DNA from: an uncultured Lachnospiraceae bacterium
GTDB lineage: Bacteria; Bacillota_A; Clostridia; Lachnospirales; Lachnospiraceae
DNA length: 9,080 nucleotides
Direction of reading: 5' to 3'
Assembly: GCA_902767195.1 (NCBI GenBank)
Contig: CACXGS010000025.1
Coordinates: 1-9,080 of the forward strand
The stretch's first letter is position 1. Every line of letters begins with the position of its first letter. The position numbers and the translations under genes are program-made. Positions 1 through 6,825 of this stretch are shown one piece after another. The notes under the pieces were generated by a model. It was not told the origin of the DNA and ran no database searches. It saw only the letters and a list, made by a program, of their open reading frames with translations.

Positions 1-17
1 ACAGAGGAGAATGAAAA

Positions 18-821
18 ATGATGAAAATAGCGGTTTACGGAAAGGGCGGCATAGGGAAATCCACCACTATATCAAATGTGGCGGCGGTCCTTGCAGGGAA
101 GGGGATGACGGTCATGCAGATCGGCTGTGACCCCAAAGGGGATTCCACTGCCCTGCTCCGCCACGGTGCCCCCATGGCCACCGTTCTTGAATTAAGCCGG
201 CAGCCCGGAGATTTCTCCCTCGACGATATTGTGAAGGAGGGCTATGCCGGTGTCCTCTGTGTGGAAGCCGGAGGCCCGCCCCCCGGAATGGGCTGTGCCG
301 GCCGGGGAATCATCGCTGCCCTGGAAACATTAAAAGAGAAAGGGGCCTACCGGGTCTGGGATCCGGATGTGGTCATCTATGATGTTCTTGGGGACGTGGT
401 GTGCGGCGGATTCTCCATGCCCATGAGAAAAGGCTATGCCGACCTTGTTTTTGTGGTCACTTCCGGGGAGAATATGGCCATTCACGCGGCGGCCAATATC
501 GGGATGGCCGTGGAGAATTTTAAAAACCGGGGCTATGCTTCTCTGGGAGGCCTGATTCTGAATCGGCGCAATGTAAAGCGGGAAGAGGAAAAAGTAGAAG
601 AACTGGCCCGGGATCTGGGCACATCTGTAATCGGGGACCTTCCCAGAAGCCAGCTGGTGCTTGACGCGGAAGAAGAGATGAAGACTGTAATGGAGGCTTA
701 TCCGGATTCGCCCATGGCAGAGGAATACAGAAAACTGGCCGGGACGATTCTGGAGATCTGCGACAAGGTCCGGACAGAAAACGGAAGGGAAGAAAACAAC
801 AGGGAGAAGAAACCATGCTGA
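18..821 (+). CDS. NifH-like nitrogenase iron protein (ATP-dependent electron donor)
   Basis: This protein of 267 residues is a NifH/BchL-type reductase. Such a homodimer binds one 4Fe-4S cluster between its subunits and couples MgATP hydrolysis to electron delivery to a partner complex. The P-loop GKGGIGKST is at residues 8-16, the DPKGDST switch at 38-44, and the cluster cysteines are Cys93 (in GCAGRG) and Cys129 (in VLGDVVCGGF). Arg96 matches the arginine that is ADP-ribosylated in Azotobacter NifH. Length is slightly below the usual 275-295. An AGAGGAGA ribosome binding site at 3-10 precedes two adjacent ATGs at 18 and 21; the second gives the usual MKIAVYGKGG start, so either is possible. 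The C-terminus is charged and ends in Cys. It overlaps the next gene by 7 bases, so the NifD/NifK-like pair downstream is its obvious partner. It could serve a nitrogenase-like enzyme with any substrate; the iron protein alone does not imply nitrogen fixation. Confidence 0.93.
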   Translation: MMKIAVYGKGGIGKSTTISNVAAVLAGKGMTVMQIGCDPKGDSTALLRHGAPMATVLELSRQPGDFSLDDIVKEGYAGVLCVEAGGPPPGMGCAGRGIIAALETLKEKGAYRVWDPDVVIYDVLGDVVCGGFSMPMRKGYADLVFVVTSGENMAIHAAANIGMAVENFKNRGYASLGGLILNRRNVKREEEKVEELARDLGTSVIGDLPRSQLVLDAEEEMKTVMEAYPDSPMAEEYRKLAGTILEICDKVRTENGREENNREKKPC

Positions 822-2224
822 AGACGATACATGGAAAGATCAAAGACCGTGATCAGTGGGACGATGTGGATGCCCCCATCCGGACGACGGAGGAGTCTCT
901 CCCGCAGCTGTCGGAAAAGGAAGCTGTCCCCATAAGCCGGGCCATCTGGCCGGCACCCTTCCTGCCGGGACTGGAATACAACAGCCCGGCCCACGGAACA
1001 TGGAATATTGTCCATACCGGGATGCTCCTGCCTGAGGCCCACCAGATCTACGTCTGCGCGGCAAACTGTAACCGGGGTGTGGTCCTGACAGCAGCGGAAA
1101 TGAATGCCCGGGACCGTTTTTCCTATATCGAAGTTCTGGAGGAGGACATTTACAACGGGAACATGGAGAACCTGGTGATCGATGGAGTGGAAGAGATTCT
1201 TAACCGCCTCGAGAGAAAGCCCAAGATCGTTCTCCTTTTCACCGTTTGCCTTCATCATTTTATGGGGATCGATCTCTCCTATATTTATGAGGAATTACGA
1301 AGACGCTGTCCGGAACAGTTTTTTGTGGACTGTTATATGGACTGCATCATGCAAAAAGAAGGTCTGACCCCGGATCAGAAGCTCCGTATCAAACTCTTTG
1401 ATATCCTGGAAAAGAAAACAGAGAATCCCCGTCTGATGAATATAGTGGGAAGCGACCTTCCCCTGCAGGAAGATGCCGAGATCAAAAGTCTCTTACAGAA
1501 AGCAGGATGGTCCTTTCTGGATCTTTCCGAGGGACTGACTTTTGAAGAGTATCTTAACATGGGAACCGGATCGGCCAACCTCTGCGTTTATCCGCCGGGC
1601 AGAACCGGCATGGACCGGCTCTCGGAAAAGCTGGATATTCCGGGCCTCTACCTGCCCATGAGCTGGGATTACGGGAAAACGGACCGGCAGCTTCAGGAGA
1701 TGATGGAGACCATGGGTCTTACCGGCGGGCCTGGGGGCCTGATACCCGTCCGGGACCGGAAAGAAGAATGTGAACAGGCCCTTAAAGACCTGAGTCAGGC
1801 GCTTGAAGGATGGAATCTGGCCCTTGATGCTTCGGCCACACCACATGTGCTGGCCTTTGCCAGATTGCTGGTCAGTCATGGGATCCGGGTGAGTCATATC
1901 TATGCCGATGCCTTTCTTCCGGAAGAAAAGGATGATTTTGACTGGCTTAGGGAAAATGAGCCGGATATCCTGATCTGCTCGGTCATCCATCACAATATGA
2001 GAGTCCGGCCAAGGACCGGCGGGGAAAATGTGCTGGCCGTAGGGCAGAAAGCAGCTTACTTCCACCAGACAGGGCATTTTGTAGATATGGTAGAAGGCGG
2101 AGGTCTTCACGGCTATGCCGGGATCCTTTCCATGGCTGCCCTGATCCGGGAGGCCATGGAGGAAGATAAGCCCATTGAGGACAGGATACGAAGAAAAGGA
2201 ATGGGGTGTGCGTGTTGTCTTTAA
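815..2224 (+). CDS. Nitrogenase component 1, NifD-like subunit (substrate unknown)
   Basis: This 469-residue protein is a divergent alpha-type subunit of the nitrogenase component 1 / oxidoreductase family. By my hand alignment to NifD, Cys85 matches P-cluster Cys88 and Cys145 (in TVCLHHFMG) matches Cys154. The residue facing Cys62 is not Cys, and an extra Cys81 makes a CxxxC pair with Cys85. Cys257 (in NLCVYPPGR, followed by DIPGLYLP) lies where NifD has FeMo-cofactor ligand Cys275, and His432 (in GLHGYAGI) lies where NifD has His442. The protein ends in a GMGCACCL tail with cysteines 465, 467 and 468. A GGGAGAAG ribosome binding site lies just before the ATG, which overlaps the nifH-like stop as ATGCTGA, suggesting translational coupling. 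Family assignment is firm from the partner genes and motifs. The reaction is unknown: reported nitrogenase-like enzymes act on tetrapyrroles, methylthio-alkanes or N2, and none can be assigned here. Confidence 0.85.
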   Translation: MLKTIHGKIKDRDQWDDVDAPIRTTEESLPQLSEKEAVPISRAIWPAPFLPGLEYNSPAHGTWNIVHTGMLLPEAHQIYVCAANCNRGVVLTAAEMNARDRFSYIEVLEEDIYNGNMENLVIDGVEEILNRLERKPKIVLLFTVCLHHFMGIDLSYIYEELRRRCPEQFFVDCYMDCIMQKEGLTPDQKLRIKLFDILEKKTENPRLMNIVGSDLPLQEDAEIKSLLQKAGWSFLDLSEGLTFEEYLNMGTGSANLCVYPPGRTGMDRLSEKLDIPGLYLPMSWDYGKTDRQLQEMMETMGLTGGPGGLIPVRDRKEECEQALKDLSQALEGWNLALDASATPHVLAFARLLVSHGIRVSHIYADAFLPEEKDDFDWLRENEPDILICSVIHHNMRVRPRTGGENVLAVGQKAAYFHQTGHFVDMVEGGGLHGYAGILSMAALIREAMEEDKPIEDRIRRKGMGCACCL

Positions 2225-3459
2225 AACAGGTATTTGTCAGCAGTTCCACTTACACGGCGGATGTATCCGGTGTCTGCTCTGCCCTTTTTGAGCTGGGCGG
2301 GATGACGGTAATCCATGATCCCTCCGGCTGCAATTCTACATATAATACCCATGACGAGCCCCGCTGGTACGGGCAGGACAGTCTGGTATTTATTTCCGGC
2401 CTTTCCCAGATGGATGCCCTGATGGGAAATGATGAGAAACTGATTCGGGATATCGAAAGAGCTGCCATTGATCTGAAGCCTTCCTTTATCTCCCTGGTCC
2501 GTACGCCGGTCCCTCTGATGACCGGGATGGATTTCGAGGCGATTGCCGGAGAAATCGAGGCAAGAACCGGGATAAAAACCCTGTATTTTCCCACAACAGG
2601 GATGCAGTCTTATGTTCGGGGAGCGGGAATGGCATTAGAGGCCGTGGCCAGGCATCTTATGGATGCCGGGGATTCTTGCAGAGACGACGGAAAGAAGTCT
2701 GCCGGGGGACGGAGACCCGGCGTGAATGTTCTCGGCGTGACGCCTCTGGATTTCTCCGTGGGAACTACGGTGGACTCCATCCGGACATGGCTGGAAGATC
2801 AGGGTTTCCATGTACAATCGGTATTTGCCATGGGAAGCAGCATGGACGAGATCCGCACTGCCGGACAGGCAGATCTTAATCTGGTGGTCTCCTCCGTCGG
2901 TCTTCCGGCTGCCCGGGAACTTGAGAGGCGATTCGGGACCCCTTATGTCATCGGCTGCCCAGTGGCAGATTACGGGGAAATCCTGAAAATGTCTATGCTG
3001 AATACAATTCATGGCAGGGAGCAGGGGAGAGATTGCCGGTCGATAAATCTCTCTGCCTGTGATATGATTAAACAAAGGAATAAACATCAAAACCATGATG
3101 CATATAGAGAGATGTTCCGGGAACCCTGCTATCTGATCGGGGAACCGGTGACCGGACTGTCGATTGCCGGAGCGATATATTTAAGAACCGGTGTGCTCCC
3201 GGTTGTACTTTCCCCCTTAGAGACCGATCAGGATATCATATCCGATTACTGCAGACCCGTTCGGGGGGAAGAGGAGATCAGGCGGTCGGTCAAAGATGCG
3301 AAAACCCTGATTGCAGATCCTATGTACCGGGAAATCTGCCCTGAAGGCGCAGAATTTATCTCTCTGCCACATGAGGCTTATTCCGGAAGAATATATCGGA
3401 GCAGAATACCGGATCTGGTCCGGATCTTTGAAACCTGGCCGGAGAGGATTGGGAGGTAG
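2206..3459 (+). CDS. Nitrogenase component 1, NifK-like subunit
   Basis: This 417-residue protein is the beta-type partner of the preceding NifD-like protein. Residues 36-42 (IHDPSGC) align with the NifK VHGSQGC motif, so Cys42 matches P-cluster Cys95. The HDEP stretch near 49-52 and the following SGLSQMDALMG region match the NifK pattern around HFREP. The positions of NifK Cys70 and Cys153 hold non-cysteine residues (Thr/Ala around 17 and Pro in RTPVPLMTG at 99-107), though an additional Cys24 is present. It is shorter than NifK (about 520 residues) and lacks its long N-terminal extension. The start is a GTG at 2206, 5 bases after AAAAGGA; GTG at 2212 or TTG at 2215 are alternatives. All lie inside the upstream gene, giving an overlap of up to 19 bases. 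Together the two subunits probably form a D2K2-type reductase fed by the NifH-like protein. Confidence 0.84.
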   Translation: MCVLSLKQVFVSSSTYTADVSGVCSALFELGGMTVIHDPSGCNSTYNTHDEPRWYGQDSLVFISGLSQMDALMGNDEKLIRDIERAAIDLKPSFISLVRTPVPLMTGMDFEAIAGEIEARTGIKTLYFPTTGMQSYVRGAGMALEAVARHLMDAGDSCRDDGKKSAGGRRPGVNVLGVTPLDFSVGTTVDSIRTWLEDQGFHVQSVFAMGSSMDEIRTAGQADLNLVVSSVGLPAARELERRFGTPYVIGCPVADYGEILKMSMLNTIHGREQGRDCRSINLSACDMIKQRNKHQNHDAYREMFREPCYLIGEPVTGLSIAGAIYLRTGVLPVVLSPLETDQDIISDYCRPVRGEEEIRRSVKDAKTLIADPMYREICPEGAEFISLPHEAYSGRIYRSRIPDLVRIFETWPERIGR

Positions 3460-3461
3460 CA

Positions 3462-5246
3462 ATGCGAAAAGAATTGACAAAACTGAGATTATTAATGAAG
3501 AGCAGCGGGATCGACGTGTATGTGATCCCCACCAGTGACTGTCACGGCTCGGAATATGTGGGAGATTATTTTAAATGTCGTGAATATATATCCGGCTTTA
3601 CCGGATCCGCAGGCACCCTGGTGGTTACTGCCTCCGAGGCAGGTCTCTGGACGGACGGCAGATATTTTATCCAGGCCGAGAACCAGCTTAAGGAGTCCGG
3701 AATTGACTTGAGAAAGATGGGTAACCCGAAAGTGCCTACCATATCAGGGTACCTGAAAAGTGTTCTCCATGCCGGTATGGTCCTGGGATATGACGGGAGC
3801 TGCGTCATGGAATCCGAGGCCAGGCTGTACCGCCAGATCGCCCAGACTACCGGAGCAACTCTCTCTGCGGAAAATGACCTGGTGGGCCGGATCTGGGCCG
3901 GCAGACCGGCTCTGTCCTGTGAAAAAGCCTGGATTCTTCCGGACAAATATGCCGGAGAAAAGAGGTCTGACAAGATTGGCAAAGTCCGTCAGGCCATGGC
4001 CGAAAAAGGAGCCGATCTTCTGCTTTTGGCTTCCCTCTGTGATATATGCTGGCTCCTGAACGTCCGGGGAAATGATGTGGAATCCACACCTGTGGTCCTC
4101 AGCTATCTTACCCTGACAGACGAGGAAGTCTGCTGGTATGTACAGGACTGCGTATCTCAGGAGATCCGGGAAGAATTAAAAAAAGACGGAATCCGTATCC
4201 GGGATTACGAAAGAATCTATGAGGACCTTTCCCGGATACCGGGACGAAAAACGGTCTGGTATGATCCGGAAATGACCAACAGCCTTCTGGTATCTTCCTT
4301 ACCGGCCAATGTAAAACATCTTGAGGAAATGAATCCGACCATGATGTTAAAGGCAGTGAAGAACCCTGTCGAAGTGGAGAATGAAAGACAGGCCCACATC
4401 AGGGACGGAGTTGCAGTCACCCGTTTTATATACTGGCTGAAGACCAGGGTCGGCAAAGAGAAGATTACAGAGATTTCTGCCGGGGACTATATCAACAAGC
4501 TTCGCCGGGACCAGGAAAACTTTGTCGAGAACAGCTTTGATCCTATCATAGCATACGGCCCTCACGGAGCTCTTCCTCATTACAGTGCCTCTCCTTCCAG
4601 CAATGTGGCTCTGGAGGCCAGAGGATTCCTTCTGGCCGATACCGGCGGACATTACCTGGAGGGAACAACGGATATTACAAGGACCATTGCTGTGGGAGAA
4701 CTGACGGAGGAGGAGAAGGAGATTTACACCATGGTCCTCCGGGGTCATATCGGACTGTCTGATACCCGTTTCCTTTCCGGCTGTACAGGGCAGTCTCTGG
4801 ACACCCTGGCAAGAACTCCTCTTTGGGATCAGGGACGGGATTATGATCACGGGACCGGTCATGGAGTAGGTTATCTTCTCAGTGTACATGAAGGCCCCAA
4901 TTCCTTCCGCTACCAGCAGGCCGTCGACCCCCGCCGCCAGTGCGTGCTCCAGGAGGGAATGATTACCTCGAATGAGCCTGCCTGCTACCTGGAAGGGAAG
5001 TTCGGGGTCCGGATTGAGAATCTGGTGGTCTGCAGAAAAGACCACAGGCCCGGCTTCGACCGCTTCCTGTGCTTTGAGACCTTGACCATGGCACCCTACG
5101 AGAGGGCAGCCATTATTCCAGAGAGGCTGACAGAAAAAGAGAGAAACTGGCTGAATGCCTATCAGGAGAAGGTGTATGAGACACTGGCACCTCTCCTTTC
5201 CAAAGAAGAAGCGGACTGGCTCTATAAGGAGACCAGGGCAATATAG
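3462..5246 (+). CDS. Xaa-Pro aminopeptidase, M24B family (long APP1-like form)
   Basis: This 594-residue metallopeptidase should remove the N-terminal residue from peptides with proline in second position. It has the long architecture of the eukaryotic-type APP1 group: two creatinase-like N-terminal domains (about 5-140 and 165-310), the pita-bread catalytic domain (about 312-530) and the M24 C-terminal segment (about 535-594, containing FETLTMAPYERAAI). All five expected metal ligands are visible: Asp393 (DTGG), Asp404 (TTDITRT), His467 (GTGHGVG), Glu505 (TSNEPA) and Glu519 (RIENL). The active-site histidines His373 (LPHYS) and His476 (SVHEGP) are also present. It should be active and dependent on divalent metal, probably Mn2+. 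With no signal peptide it is probably cytoplasmic. A GGGAGG site at 3451-3456 lies 5 bases before the ATG, and the gap from the NifK-like stop is 2 bases, so it is co-transcribed with the nitrogenase-like genes. A functional link is not evident. Confidence 0.95.
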   Translation: MRKELTKLRLLMKSSGIDVYVIPTSDCHGSEYVGDYFKCREYISGFTGSAGTLVVTASEAGLWTDGRYFIQAENQLKESGIDLRKMGNPKVPTISGYLKSVLHAGMVLGYDGSCVMESEARLYRQIAQTTGATLSAENDLVGRIWAGRPALSCEKAWILPDKYAGEKRSDKIGKVRQAMAEKGADLLLLASLCDICWLLNVRGNDVESTPVVLSYLTLTDEEVCWYVQDCVSQEIREELKKDGIRIRDYERIYEDLSRIPGRKTVWYDPEMTNSLLVSSLPANVKHLEEMNPTMMLKAVKNPVEVENERQAHIRDGVAVTRFIYWLKTRVGKEKITEISAGDYINKLRRDQENFVENSFDPIIAYGPHGALPHYSASPSSNVALEARGFLLADTGGHYLEGTTDITRTIAVGELTEEEKEIYTMVLRGHIGLSDTRFLSGCTGQSLDTLARTPLWDQGRDYDHGTGHGVGYLLSVHEGPNSFRYQQAVDPRRQCVLQEGMITSNEPACYLEGKFGVRIENLVVCRKDHRPGFDRFLCFETLTMAPYERAAIIPERLTEKERNWLNAYQEKVYETLAPLLSKEEADWLYKETRAI

Positions 5247-5303
5247 CATTCTGTTTCTGTATAGTCAGTAATTGTGTTTTCTTTACAAAGATTTTAAATC
5301 AAC

Positions 5304-5321
5304 GCCATAAACTTGCATGGC
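5304..5321. repeat. Short inverted repeat overlapping the -35 element
   Basis: GCCAT at 5304-5308 and ATGGC at 5317-5321 form a perfect 5-base inverted repeat with an 8-base spacer. The right arm covers the end of the -35 hexamer at 5313-5318. The geometry fits a small operator, but arms this short occur by chance, so a regulatory role is only a possibility. Confidence 0.2.
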
Positions 5322-5341
5322 ATTGTTAATTTTGTTATACT
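5313..5341 (+). promoter_or_regulatory. SigmaA-type promoter with extended -10, for the LCP-like gene
   Basis: A -35 hexamer TTGCAT (5313-5318) is separated by 17 bases from a -10 hexamer TATACT (5336-5341), which is preceded by TGT to make an extended -10 (TGnTATACT). The match to the vegetative consensus is good and the region around it is AT-rich. Transcription should start near 5347-5349, leaving a leader of roughly 55 bases before the ATG at 5404. No intrinsic terminator is visible between the peptidase stop and this promoter, so some read-through from the upstream operon is possible. Confidence 0.7.
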
Positions 5342-5360
5342 CTAGAGATGAATAAAAAGG

Positions 5361-5397
5361 GGGATCCTGTTCAAAGGATTCCTGTTTAAGCAGGAGG
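5361..5397 (+). promoter_or_regulatory. Leader with repeated anti-Shine-Dalgarno sequence and RBS
   Basis: The ribosome binding site is AGGAGG at 5392-5397. It abuts the ATG at 5398 directly but lies 6 bases before the ATG at 5404, which decides the start in favour of 5404. Two imperfect direct repeats (GGATCCTGTTCAAA from 5362 and GGATTCCTGTTTAAG from 5376) each contain TCCTG, which is complementary to CAGGA at 5391-5395. The nearer copy gives a hairpin (5380-5384 with 5391-5395, loop TTTAAG) that would cover the RBS. A competing hairpin (5361-5367 with 5376-5382, one G-U pair) would free it. Whether this structure regulates translation is inference. Confidence 0.4.
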
Positions 5398-5403
5398 ATG
5401 AAT

Positions 5404-6822
5404 ATGAACAAGCCGAGTTTGGGCATCAGGATATTGGTTTTTTTCCTCAGGTTGCTGGTTGTTTTGGCTCTTATGGCCGGAATCGCAATACTGTCATTTC
5501 AGGGTATGACCTATTATCTGACCGGCAAGTTTTACCAGTGGAAGAAGGCTGCCAGTGAGACCAAGGAAGTGATTGAGGAAGTCGCCGAGGAACCGGAGAC
5601 ACTGATCGATAATAAGAATCTGGAGAATACCCTCCTCATCGTGGATGGGAAAGACCAGAGAACCGAGTATATCTTCCTGAGCCTTTATAACAAGGACAGT
5701 AAGAAGCTGGATGTTGTTCTTGTACCTGCCAATGCCGTAGTCAAGCCGGGAGACAAGACGATCAAGACCATCAGAGAGAAGATCCCGGATGTGGAAGAAC
5801 AGGTAGAGTTAGAGGATATTGCCGTGGCTTTCGGCCCGGACAAATACAAAGTCTACCGGGAGATTTTTGCCGAGTTGACCGGCCTGGAGATTCATGGCTA
5901 TGACGCCATGACTCTTGACCAGTTCCGTCAGGTTCTGGATGCCGGCCCCAAAGTATCCTACAATATCCAGAAGAGTATGAGTTACCGGGATGACAAGGAT
6001 ATTCTCCATAGTATTGATGCCGGACAGCAGATGGTTGACGGCGAACAGGGAATTGCCCTGATCACTCATCTTGACGGAACTGCTGAGGAAGAGACCTCAA
6101 GGCTTGAGAGAGCCGGCAATTATATCAGCGCCTACCTGGAAGCATTGACCAGGAGCAAGAAAGCGTCAGATGTGGTGGCTGCCTACGAGAAGAATTCCAC
6201 CACGGAGCGTGATGAGGGAATTACTTCCGTCCAGGATGTGATAGATCATCTGAAAGCTTCGGGTATTACCGTAAGGACCATGCAGGGCGGAGAAGATGAG
6301 GGACTCTTCTATCTGGATGCCGAGAAGATTCAGCTGCAGATGGCTGCTCTTGCCAAGCAGACGGAGAAGAGTTCGGATAAGGCTTCTTCTGACAAGAAGG
6401 AGAAGGAGAATGATGCCGTCTATACGGAGGGGGCATCTGCCGATCTGGCCATCGAGATTTATAATGCCGCCTATGTGGAAGGACTGGCCGCCAGGTGGGA
6501 GGAGTATCTGACTTCCGAGGGATACAATATCAGTATGATTGATTCCTACCAGTCAGAAGGTGTCTTTTCCCAGACAAGAATCCGTGTGACCGAGGACGGT
6601 ATGGGAGAAGATCTCCTTGAATACTTCCCGGATGCGGAGATCTATGTGGATGAGATAGCAACCGGAGGAGATATCCGGATCTATCTCGGCTCCGACAGTA
6701 CCAATGTTCCGGAGATAACCAACACGACGGAAGACCCGGAGTCCAATTACTATAATGATAGTGATGGTGACGAGGATTCCGGTGACGACAGTGTGGTTGT
6801 AGACGATGAGGACGTGGAGTAG
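5404..6822 (+). CDS. Membrane-anchored LCP/LytR_C-like protein, probably non-catalytic
   Basis: From the ATG at 5404 this is 472 residues (two more if 5398 were used). A single membrane segment at about residues 8-32 follows a short basic N-terminus, so the bulk faces outside. Residues about 73-250 resemble a LytR-CpsA-Psr domain, the fold that transfers wall teichoic acid or capsule polymers from undecaprenyl pyrophosphate to peptidoglycan. A linker rich in Lys, Ser and Glu (about 318-338) leads to a LytR_C domain at about 346-430 (IEIYNAAYVEGLAARW start, DIRIYLGSD end). The last 40 residues are very acidic and rich in Asn, Asp and Ser. Hallmark LCP residues are altered: the RSD motif reads RTE, the IPRDT motif reads VPANA, and the arginine-rich segment before the domain end reads ITHLDG. 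It therefore looks like a scaffold or regulatory relative. It pairs with the WecG/TagA-like gene 3 bases downstream. The LCP call is fold-level; LytR_C is clearer. Confidence 0.7.
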   Translation: MNKPSLGIRILVFFLRLLVVLALMAGIAILSFQGMTYYLTGKFYQWKKAASETKEVIEEVAEEPETLIDNKNLENTLLIVDGKDQRTEYIFLSLYNKDSKKLDVVLVPANAVVKPGDKTIKTIREKIPDVEEQVELEDIAVAFGPDKYKVYREIFAELTGLEIHGYDAMTLDQFRQVLDAGPKVSYNIQKSMSYRDDKDILHSIDAGQQMVDGEQGIALITHLDGTAEEETSRLERAGNYISAYLEALTRSKKASDVVAAYEKNSTTERDEGITSVQDVIDHLKASGITVRTMQGGEDEGLFYLDAEKIQLQMAALAKQTEKSSDKASSDKKEKENDAVYTEGASADLAIEIYNAAYVEGLAARWEEYLTSEGYNISMIDSYQSEGVFSQTRIRVTEDGMGEDLLEYFPDAEIYVDEIATGGDIRIYLGSDSTNVPEITNTTEDPESNYYNDSDGDEDSGDDSVVVDDEDVE

Positions 6823-6825
6823 CTT

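Noticed and set aside
18..3459. True N2-fixing nitrogenase (nifHDK)
   Set aside because: Two of three K-subunit P-cluster cysteines and one in the D subunit are missing, both subunits are divergent, the K subunit is short, and no cofactor assembly genes are in view.
4347..5249. Long open frame of 300 residues on the - strand
   Set aside because: It lies wholly opposite the Xaa-Pro aminopeptidase, whose metal ligands are all in place, and shows no recognisable domain. It also lacks a fitting RBS.
5247..5312. Terminator after the aminopeptidase
   Set aside because: Only a tiny CTTT-AC-AAAG palindrome (5281-5290) is visible and there is no T tract after a GC stem, so no intrinsic terminator is supported.
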